Source: Pseudomonas sp. LS-2
Lineage (GTDB): Bacteria > Pseudomonadota > Gammaproteobacteria > Pseudomonadales > Pseudomonadaceae
Direction of reading: 5' to 3'
Length of the DNA: 55,170 nt
Assembly: GCF_003605735.1 (NCBI RefSeq)
Contig: NZ_QXTJ01000015.1
Coordinates: 144,163 to 199,332, forward strand
Within the stretch, counting starts at the first letter, position 1; every line of letters starts with the position of its first letter. This document shows, piece by piece, positions 49,570 through 55,170 of the stretch. The notes under the pieces were generated by a model, which saw only the letters and a list, made by a program, of their open reading frames with translations, was not told the origin of the DNA and searched no databases. A program made the position numbers and the translations under genes.

Positions 49570-49966
49570 TTGCGACTTCCTCCGTCGCTACGGATAAATA
49601 TGCAACTCGATCATACAGAGCCCAACACAGCGCAAACGATACGACTGGCATACTCATGCAAACAATAAAAACTGATTCCTTATTTATTCTGTCGACAACT
49701 TCGCTCAACAGTGTAAACGCGACCATGACCGCATACATCATGATGGCGAAGATGGAAAAGCCAATGAATATTTTCTTCCACCAAGCATCAGCCGAGTCGT
49801 GGTACCGGATCTCTGTAAGCAGCGAGATTTGCATGACCATGCCTAACGAAATGAAGTCCGCGGCGCTAAAAAAAGGCACATTTTCGCCGCTCACGAACGA
49901 AGCTACAAGGATCCTGATGACAATTGGAACAAGGCCCAGCAGGACCGTGTAGACGAGCCATGTCAT
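49562..49966 (-). CDS. Four-helix membrane protein of the cassette
   Basis: This 134-residue protein has four predicted transmembrane segments, about residues 3-24, 30-50, 63-88 and 96-120. It is the first gene of the leftward trio between the excisionase-like gene and the integrase. It shows no family I know. Membrane proteins in such a place often exclude superinfecting phage, but that is inference. Confidence 0.75.
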   Translation of the reverse strand: MTWLVYTVLLGLVPIVIRILVASFVSGENVPFFSAADFISLGMVMQISLLTEIRYHDSADAWWKKIFIGFSIFAIMMYAVMVAFTLLSEVVDRINKESVFIVCMSMPVVSFALCWALYDRVAYLSVATEEVAND

Positions 49967-50078
49967 TTTTTGCTGGCTAGGTAGTGTGATGATCGACTCC
50001 CTGTACTCCGGCTCAACTTGCGGTAGCTAGACTAGCGTCGAAATCAGGTCATTGCTAGCTTCCTTTGAGGGGTGGACT

Positions 50079-51056
50079 CTAACCCAGTTTTTCGGCCAAA
50101 TCATGCGGGCTCAGGTGGGTGTATCTCTTGAGCATCGCCAGTGTCTTGTGCCCGGTGATGCTGGCGACCTCCATCAGCGTAAAGCCGCGCTCGAACAGGC
50201 GGCTTGTGGCCTCGTGCCGGAGATCGTGCAATCGCAGATCGGTGATGCCGGCCTTCTCGCAAACCAGCGGGAAGTAGTTGCTGATGGTGTCAGCCTTCAG
50301 ATGAAAGTACCTGCCGCCGGCGATGGGCGTCGGCAACCCTTCCAAAAGCGCCAAGGCTCGAGACGAAAGCGGGACCGACCGGCGTTCACCGTTCTTGGTG
50401 TCCTCAAGGTACGCAACCTTCCCCCGCACCTGGTCTTTCCGCAGCATCACCAGCTCGGATCGACGCATTGCGGTCTCAACCGCCAGCTCGATGATCACCG
50501 GCAATTCCGGGTTCATGTCCGCGGCCAGTTTATAAATGGTCTTGAGCTCTTCTGACGTCGGCCGGCGCTCGCGCTGCTTGCTACCCTTCGGCATGCGGAT
50601 CGCGCGGCATGGGTTCGTGAGTCCTTCGATTCCCCAATCTTTGGAGGCGACGGTGTACAGGTGGCTGATGACAGCCAGGTCAAGTCGCACTGTGGCCGTC
50701 GACTTACCACCCTTCAGCTCGGCGTCGCGGTAGGCAGCCATGTCGCTGGACCTCAGCGAGGCGAGCGACTTGTTAGCGTACTCGGAGTCCGTCCATTTCT
50801 TGATGCGTACCTTTTCCTGTTTCTCACCCTTCTTGCCGGCTGACACCTCTGATTGGTAACGCTTCAAGGCCTCGGCAAGGGTGGTGGACTCAGCTTCCCG
50901 AATGTCCACAAAGCGGGCGCGCGACATATCCCCCTCGATCTCAGCAGCCCATCGTTGGGCTTCTGCCTTGGTGTCGAAGGATGCAGAAAGGGTGGGATAT
51001 CCTTTGCGGCGGATTTGGGCGCGCCAGCTCTCGCCACGTTTCTCGTAGTAGGCCAT
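50079..51056 (-). CDS. int: Prophage integrase (tyrosine recombinase)
   Basis: This 325-residue protein recombines attP with the tRNA gene. It has an N-terminal arm-binding part (YYEKRGESWRAQIRRKGYPT), a core-binding part, then the catalytic domain: Arg in AMRRSELVMLR, Lys in LEDTKNGERRSVPL, HxxR in LRLHDLRHEATSRLF, His in SITGHKTLAML and Tyr in KRYTHL near residue 313. I place the start at ATG 51056; longer open frame upstream merely runs through the terminator and tRNA. It lies directly beside attR. Confidence 0.93.
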   Translation of the reverse strand: MAYYEKRGESWRAQIRRKGYPTLSASFDTKAEAQRWAAEIEGDMSRARFVDIREAESTTLAEALKRYQSEVSAGKKGEKQEKVRIKKWTDSEYANKSLASLRSSDMAAYRDAELKGGKSTATVRLDLAVISHLYTVASKDWGIEGLTNPCRAIRMPKGSKQRERRPTSEELKTIYKLAADMNPELPVIIELAVETAMRRSELVMLRKDQVRGKVAYLEDTKNGERRSVPLSSRALALLEGLPTPIAGGRYFHLKADTISNYFPLVCEKAGITDLRLHDLRHEATSRLFERGFTLMEVASITGHKTLAMLKRYTHLSPHDLAEKLG

Positions 51057-51092
51057 GGGGGAATCATAACCGTTGGTTGGGGGAATGGCACG

Positions 51093-51120
51093 TTCCCCCA
51101 TTCCCCCAAAATTCCCCCAA
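51093..51120. repeat. Candidate integrase arm-type sites, right end
   Basis: Three tandem TTCCCCCA units (51093, 51101, 51112); the last 20 bases are identical to 2969-2988. They lie between the integrase start and attR. An inverted copy, TTGGGGGAA, is at 51078-51086. Confidence 0.6.
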
Positions 51121-51124
51121 ATGC

Positions 51125-51157
51125 AAAAAGCCCCGAGCGCTATAAACGCTCGGGGCC
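51125..51157 (-). terminator. Phage-borne terminator for the tRNA-Ser gene
   Basis: Read leftward, CCCCGAGCG and CGCTCGGGG form a perfect nine-pair stem followed by CTTTTTG. It lies 7 bases beyond the tRNA 3' end and so ends the tRNA transcript after integration, and shields the integrase from it. Confidence 0.8.
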
Positions 51158-51163
51158 TTGTAT

Positions 51164-51227
51164 ATGGCGGAGAGATAGGGATTTGAACCCTAGGTACTGT
51201 CGCCAGTACAACGGATTTCGAATCCGT
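51164..51227. repeat. attR, 64-bp direct repeat of attL
   Basis: Identical to 2802-2865. Here the repeat is continuous with the tRNA 5' half to the right, so the tRNA gene is whole. Confidence 0.95.
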
Positions 51228-51254
51228 CCCGTTCGGCCACTCCGGCATCTCTCC
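51165..51254 (-). tRNA. tRNA-Ser(CGA)
   Basis: Ninety bases on the minus strand from GGAGAGATGCCGGAG to an encoded CCA end. The acceptor stem GGAGAGA pairs with TCTCTCC. The anticodon loop TTCGAAA gives anticodon CGA (reads UCG serine), and a long variable arm is present, as in serine tRNAs. Its 3' part now comes from the phage. Confidence 0.96.
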
Positions 51255-51345
51255 AACGGCGCGCATCATAACAGCTTGATGAAAAAACGCGAACCCTTTT
51301 TTCAAAATTTCCGCGTTTTTTCAGATGCTTGCGGCGATTTCCGCT

Positions 51346-52059
51346 TTAGAGCGGTACGCCCAGACGCTGGGCCACTTCTTCGTAGGCTTCGATGACGTCA
51401 CCGAGGCCCTGACGGAAGCGGTCCTTGTCCATTTTCTTCTTGGTGTCCTTGTCCCACAGGCGGCAGCCGTCCGGGCTGAATTCATCGCCCAGGACGATGG
51501 AGCCATCGCTGAATACGCCGAATTCGAGTTTGAAGTCGACCAGCAGCAGGCCTGCGTCGTCGAACAGTTTGCTCAGGACGTCGTTGACCTTGAGCGACAG
51601 TTCCTTCATGCGCGCCAGTTGCTCGGCGGTGCCCCAGCCGAACGCCACCACGTGGGATTCGTTGATGAACGGGTCGCCCTTGGCGTCGTCCTTGAGGAAC
51701 AGCTCGAAGGTGTACGGGTTGAGCTTCATGCCCTCTTCGACGCCGAGGCGCTTGACCAGGCTGCCGGCAGCGTAGTTACGCACGACGCATTCGACCGGGA
51801 TCATGTCGAGCTTCTTGACCAGGACTTCGTTGTCGGCCAGCAGCTTGTCGAACTGGGTCGGAATGCCGGCCGCTTCGAGCTTCTGCATGATGAAGGCGTT
51901 GAACTTGTTGTTCACCATGCCTTTGCGGTCGAGCTGTTCGATGCGCTTGCCGTCGAACGCCGAGGTGTCGTTGCGAAACAGCAGGATCAAGCGGTCAGCG
52001 TCGTCGGTCTTGTAAACCGACTTGGCTTTGCCGCGGTAGAGTTCTTCACGTTTTTCCAT
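51346..52059 (-). CDS. purC: SAICAR synthase (phosphoribosylaminoimidazole-succinocarboxamide synthase)
   Basis: This 237-residue cytoplasmic enzyme joins aspartate to CAIR with ATP in purine synthesis. Seen: [20 protein letters not shown] at the start, [19 protein letters not shown], the family signature [20 protein letters not shown] near residue 84, and LVDFKLEFG near 175. Length is normal for bacterial PurC. Host gene, 91 bases from the tRNA. Confidence 0.96.
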   Translation of the reverse strand: MEKREELYRGKAKSVYKTDDADRLILLFRNDTSAFDGKRIEQLDRKGMVNNKFNAFIMQKLEAAGIPTQFDKLLADNEVLVKKLDMIPVECVVRNYAAGSLVKRLGVEEGMKLNPYTFELFLKDDAKGDPFINESHVVAFGWGTAEQLARMKELSLKVNDVLSKLFDDAGLLLVDFKLEFGVFSDGSIVLGDEFSPDGCRLWDKDTKKKMDKDRFRQGLGDVIEAYEEVAQRLGVPL

Positions 52060-52082
52060 GATGGGCTCCGCTTGCTAAACAG

Positions 52083-52125
52083 TTGGGCGAGGCGCCCAGT
52101 AAAAATGTCTGGGCGAGTCGCCCGT
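52083..52125. terminator. Tandem hairpins between the MBL-fold gene and purC
   Basis: TGGGCGAGGCGCCCA (52083-52098 region) and GGGCGAGTCGCCC (near 52111) are two short GC palindromes separated by AGTAAAAATG. Read leftward the first hairpin met is followed by a run of T. Possible terminator or attenuator before purC. Confidence 0.45.
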
Positions 52126-52158
52126 TAAAAACCGCCGGGCTATCGCCCATTTGGGACG

Positions 52159-52917
52159 CTAGGCGATTTCGCGCCAGTCGAGCCCTGAATCTTGATCGGC
52201 CAATTGTAGCCAGTCCGGATCGCACCCGAGGGTGTCGACGAAACATTGCCGGGCCAGATGCGGCAGGTTGTTCTTGCTGCTCAGGTGGGCCAGCACCAGG
52301 TGCTGCAGGCCTTGCCATCCCAGCTCGCTCACCAGGCTGGCGGCCTGGTGATTGTTCAAGTGCCCGTATTGCCCGCCCACCCGCTGTTTCAGGAAGTACG
52401 GGTACTGTCCTCGGGCAAGCATGTCGCGGCAGTGGTTGGACTCGATCATAAGCGCGTCCAGCCCGCGATAGCTGTCGAGCACAGACGGACAGTACGACCC
52501 CAGATCGGTCAGCAACCCAAAGCGCTTGCGCCCGTCATCGAAGACAAACTGCGTCGGTTCCAGAGCATCGTGAGCCACTGCGACCACATCGATGTTCAAG
52601 TCGCCGATCTTCAAGCCCTTTCCGCCTGTCAGCCTGATCCCTGCTTCAACCGGTTTGCGCATGCCGCGCAACGTGCCATCGCTGAGGTAGACCGGCAGAT
52701 CGTAGCGCCGAGACAGCAAACCCACGCCATGCACGTGATCGGCATGTTCGTGGGTCACCAGAATGGCGCTCAGCTGATGACCGCTGACGCCCAGCCTGTC
52801 CAGTCGACGTTCGGTTTCCCGCAGGGAGAAACCGCAATCGACCATTACGTACGTGTCGTTGCTCGCCACCAGCGTGCCGTTACCACGGCTGCCGCTGCCC
52901 AGATTCGCGAAACGCAC
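52159..52917 (-). CDS. Metallo-beta-lactamase-fold hydrolase (YycJ/WalJ-like)
   Basis: This 252-residue protein has the MBL metal motif THEHADHVHG near residue 55 (HxHxDH), preceded by FANLGSGSRGNGTLVASNDT typical of the WalJ/YycJ exonuclease-like group. Further metal ligands are in VVAVAHDALEP and MIESNHCRDM. The start abuts the stop of bamC. Its role in Pseudomonas is not established; a nucleic-acid hydrolase is likely from the family. Confidence 0.9.
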   Translation of the reverse strand: MRFANLGSGSRGNGTLVASNDTYVMVDCGFSLRETERRLDRLGVSGHQLSAILVTHEHADHVHGVGLLSRRYDLPVYLSDGTLRGMRKPVEAGIRLTGGKGLKIGDLNIDVVAVAHDALEPTQFVFDDGRKRFGLLTDLGSYCPSVLDSYRGLDALMIESNHCRDMLARGQYPYFLKQRVGGQYGHLNNHQAASLVSELGWQGLQHLVLAHLSSKNNLPHLARQCFVDTLGCDPDWLQLADQDSGLDWREIA

Positions 52918-54033
52918 TTAACCGAGGTTGTCTTGAATGACGCTCAATACGCGGCGGGCGACTTCGGTCGGTGCCACCGTGTTGATGTTCTTCTCGACGG
53001 TTACCTGAACGTTGTCACCGACCTTGCTCAGGCGTACCTGATAGCGCTCGGCACGGGCTTCTTTCTCTTCCTTGGTCTCTTCACTGCCAAACATGCGGGC
53101 GAAGAAGCCAGGCTTGTTTTCCGGCTTGTCGGCTTTTTCTGCAAGGTTGATGTAGTAAAGGCCCAGGCTGCGGTTGATGTCTTCAACGCGCCAGTCACCC
53201 TGATTCAACGCTCGGCCCACACTGGACCAGGCGCGATCAAGGTCGGCACCCAGGTTCAGAACCGGGTTGCCACTACCGTCTTCGCTCAGCGCTACACGAC
53301 TTGGGGTATCGAAATCACGTGCGGCCAGCAGGGACACCGACCCGCCCTTCTCGGCAGTACGGGTCAGGCTTGCCAGCATGTCGTCGGTCAGAACGGAGTC
53401 CAGGCCAACGTTGGTGCTGCGCGACGGGAAAGCAGGCTCGTCGCTACTGCCGGCCGGACGCTGGACACTGACGATGTAGACTTCACTGGTGTTGCGCTGC
53501 ACGCCCGGTTCGATGCGAACGCGAACGCGGGTTTCGGTGCTGGCGCTGTCGCCCGTACCACCCATGCGCTTGGCAACGGCTGCGGACAGCTCGTCCATGC
53601 GCTGCCAGGTGGTGTTGAATTCACCGGTCGCAGGACGGTCTTCGGCGATGCGGAAACCGTTGTCTTCGAAATACTGATGAGCCACTGGCCAGACTTCTGC
53701 CGGGGCACGTTGCGCCAGAATCCAGCGGTTATCACCGCTCTTCTGCAGTGTGTAATCGCCCGAGTCCTGAACGGTGGACAGCGGCTGCGGACGCGGTACG
53801 TTGAACTCACCTTTCTGGGTGTCATCGGCGACGTTACGCGGAATCGGCAACAGCGGGTCCAGGCGCTTGGCTTCCTGGACGCCTTCAGGCAATTGCATCG
53901 GTGGTTTCTGGGTCGCTTCCAGGTAATCGCTGCTGCGATCACGGAAGTAACCGTCCTGACCAAACAACCAGCTGCAACCGCTGGTGCTGGAGATAATCAA
54001 GGCTAGTGCGGAAAGTCCGGCCAGTCGCTTCAT
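52918..54033 (-). CDS. bamC: Outer membrane assembly lipoprotein BamC
   Basis: This 371-residue protein is a lipoprotein of the BAM complex that inserts beta-barrel proteins into the outer membrane. The signal [20 protein letters not shown] ends in the lipobox Cys. Two helix-grip domains follow: the first near residues 90-200 ([20 protein letters not shown]) and the second near 220-370. ATG 54033 with GAGGAAG upstream is the start. Gene order dapA-bamC is standard. Confidence 0.93.
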   Translation of the reverse strand: MKRLAGLSALALIISSTSGCSWLFGQDGYFRDRSSDYLEATQKPPMQLPEGVQEAKRLDPLLPIPRNVADDTQKGEFNVPRPQPLSTVQDSGDYTLQKSGDNRWILAQRAPAEVWPVAHQYFEDNGFRIAEDRPATGEFNTTWQRMDELSAAVAKRMGGTGDSASTETRVRVRIEPGVQRNTSEVYIVSVQRPAGSSDEPAFPSRSTNVGLDSVLTDDMLASLTRTAEKGGSVSLLAARDFDTPSRVALSEDGSGNPVLNLGADLDRAWSSVGRALNQGDWRVEDINRSLGLYYINLAEKADKPENKPGFFARMFGSEETKEEKEARAERYQVRLSKVGDNVQVTVEKNINTVAPTEVARRVLSVIQDNLG

Positions 54034-54050
54034 TGCGTAGTGCTTCCTCA

Positions 54051-54929
54051 TTAAACCAATACACCGGACTGGCGCAGGGCCTGACGCAGCGGCTCGTGGC
54101 AGGACTCGCTGAGCCAGGTGAGCGGCAGACGGATACCGTCCGGCATCAAACCCATCTCATGCAGGGCCCATTTCACGGGAATAGGGTTCGACTCGATGAA
54201 CAGGGTCTTGTTCAGCGGCATCAGTTTTTCATGGAGGGCGCGGGCAGTGACGGCGTCCCCGGCCATGGCAGCCTTGCAGAGTTCGGCCATGTCACGCGGC
54301 GCGACGTTGGCGGTGACCGAAATGTTGCCTTTGCCGCCGAGCAGGATCAGCTCGACTGCGGTGGCGTCATCGCCGGAGTAAACGAGGAAATCGCTGCTGA
54401 CGCCGGCCAGAATGTCCTTGGCGCGCTGCAGGTCACCGGTGGCTTCCTTGATGGCGATGATGTTCTTGATGGTCGACAGGCGAATGACCGTCTCGGCCTT
54501 CATGTCGCAAGAGGTGCGACCCGGCACGTTGTAGAGGATCTGCGGGATGTCGACGGCTTCGGCGATATGCTTGAAGTGCTGGTACAGGCCTTCCTGGGTC
54601 GGCTTGTTGTAATACGGGGTCACCAGCAGGCAGGCATCGGCACCGGCGTTCTTGGCGTTGGTAGTCAGCTCGACCGCCTCGCGGGTGGAGTTGGCCCCCG
54701 TGCCAGCGATTACCGGAATGCGACCAGCGACCTGCTGGACCACGCGGCGGATGACTTCGATGTGCTCGTTGACGTCAAGCGTCGCGGACTCACCTGTAGT
54801 GCCGACGGCAACAATGGCGTTGGTGCCCTCTTGCAGGTGAAAGTCCACCAGTTTGCTCAGGCTGTCCCAGTCGAGACGACCCTGCGCATCCATAGGTGTG
54901 ACCAGTGCCACCATACTGCCCGCAATCAT
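54051..54929 (-). CDS. dapA: 4-hydroxy-tetrahydrodipicolinate synthase
   Basis: This 292-residue enzyme joins pyruvate and aspartate semialdehyde in lysine and diaminopimelate synthesis. Seen: [20 protein letters not shown] near residue 43, [20 protein letters not shown] near 105, YNVPGRT near 133, and the Schiff-base Lys161 in [17 protein letters not shown] precedes ATG 54929. The 54930-55170 stretch to the window end is upstream DNA with no gene I can support. Confidence 0.96.
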   Translation of the reverse strand: MIAGSMVALVTPMDAQGRLDWDSLSKLVDFHLQEGTNAIVAVGTTGESATLDVNEHIEVIRRVVQQVAGRIPVIAGTGANSTREAVELTTNAKNAGADACLLVTPYYNKPTQEGLYQHFKHIAEAVDIPQILYNVPGRTSCDMKAETVIRLSTIKNIIAIKEATGDLQRAKDILAGVSSDFLVYSGDDATAVELILLGGKGNISVTANVAPRDMAELCKAAMAGDAVTARALHEKLMPLNKTLFIESNPIPVKWALHEMGLMPDGIRLPLTWLSESCHEPLRQALRQSGVLV

Positions 54930-55170
54930 GCAAACCGCTCCTGCCGGAAAAAGAGAGCGGTAATGGTACTGGCGCCATGATCCTTGCACAAGGCGAGCAT
55001 TCCCCTGAGCGACGGTTTTCGCTACCCTTCGGTCTTTGATCGGTACTGGTCATCTGCGCAGCTCGTTCGACTGTTCGTATTCATCGTCGCAAAACCCCGC
55101 TCCAGCCTCGTCATCGCTTGGTGTGACTGGCTCACACAAGCGTCGTGTGGCCGTGGTCCGGGCTGAGGTT

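Larger units (their letters stand above)
2802..51227. mobile_element. Lambda-organised siphovirus prophage integrated in tRNA-Ser(CGA)
   Basis: The element is bounded by a perfect 64-bp direct repeat matching the 3' end of tRNA-Ser. It holds an integrase next to attR, an excisionase-like gene, a repressor/Cro switch, a replication module with DnaB and a loader, an antiterminator Q, lambda-type head genes (Nu1, GpA, W, portal, S49 protease, D, E, FII-like), a TP901-type tape measure, tail fibre genes and a spanin pair. Late genes run leftward and early genes rightward from the immunity region. Structural genes look complete, but the GH24 lysozyme is frameshifted and the left end carries remnants. 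Whether it still forms particles cannot be told from sequence alone. Confidence 0.95.

Noticed and set aside
51057..51305. Longer N-terminus for the integrase
   Set aside because: The extended frame runs through the terminator and the tRNA-Ser gene, so it cannot be the true start.
52246..54006. Rightward 586-residue open frame
   Set aside because: Antisense to bamC and the MBL-fold gene; no recognisable protein features.
54006..54980. Rightward 324-residue open frame
   Set aside because: Antisense to dapA, whose catalytic motifs are clear.
1..55170. CRISPR arrays or retron-like structures
   Set aside because: No regularly spaced repeats or reverse transcriptase gene were seen on reading the window.

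Overview
The window is a Pseudomonas chromosome segment, most likely from the P. syringae or P. fluorescens side of the genus. The host genes at both ends support this: nspC and a saccharopine-dehydrogenase-type partner on the left; purC, a metallo-beta-lactamase-fold hydrolase, bamC and dapA on the right. A degraded IS66-type transposase tail inside also fits Pseudomonas. The assignment rests on gene content and protein resemblance recalled from memory, not on a search.

Almost everything between 2802 and 51227 is one lambda-organised siphovirus prophage of about 48.4 kb in a tRNA-Ser(CGA) gene. A 64-bp direct repeat, the 3' part of that tRNA, marks attL (2802-2865) and attR (51164-51227). 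The intact tRNA is at attR, next to the integrase. The phage side of attR supplies both a new tRNA 3' end and a new intrinsic terminator, and identical 20-bp C-rich repeats near both ends are candidate integrase arm sites.

From attL inward: small accessory genes and remnants (3.1-8.3 kb), including a SleB-type hydrolase, a protein with a C-terminal lipoyl-like domain, a GNAT acetyltransferase, an IS66 remnant and a membrane protein on the opposite strand; a lysis block with Rz/Rz1 and a frameshifted GH24 lysozyme (8.3-9.3 kb); tail fibre, tail tip and tape measure genes (9.3-20 kb); a tail chaperone with a canonical -1 slippery site; tail tube, head, portal and terminase genes (20-29 kb); membrane and small genes (29-32.7 kb); a Q-type antiterminator with a strong terminator just past it (33 kb); a replication module with DnaB, a DnaC-like loader, an O-like initiator and a second tyrosine recombinase (34-39 kb); early leftward regulators including Rha, XRE, DUF3077-like and KilA-N proteins (39-43 kb); and an immunity switch with a Cro-like protein, a CI/LexA-like repressor and related palindromic operators (43-44.2 kb).

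The early rightward operon (44.2-48.5 kb) encodes a LuxR-type HTH protein, a TerB-like protein, a CsrA homologue with a C-terminal extension, an HNH protein, several unknowns and an excisionase-like protein. Between it and the integrase lies a leftward, relatively AT-rich three-gene cassette: a four-helix membrane protein, a 49-residue one-helix membrane protein and a 310-residue protein of an uncharacterised family. This cassette and the lipoyl-domain gene are the best candidates for an undescribed lysogeny, exclusion or defence function.

The regulatory logic can be partly read. The repressor probably binds a palindrome filling the spacer of the leftward promoter and a second palindrome form near its own start and in the rightward promoter. 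Q would let polymerase pass the terminator after Q and the several terminator-like hairpins spaced through the late operon.
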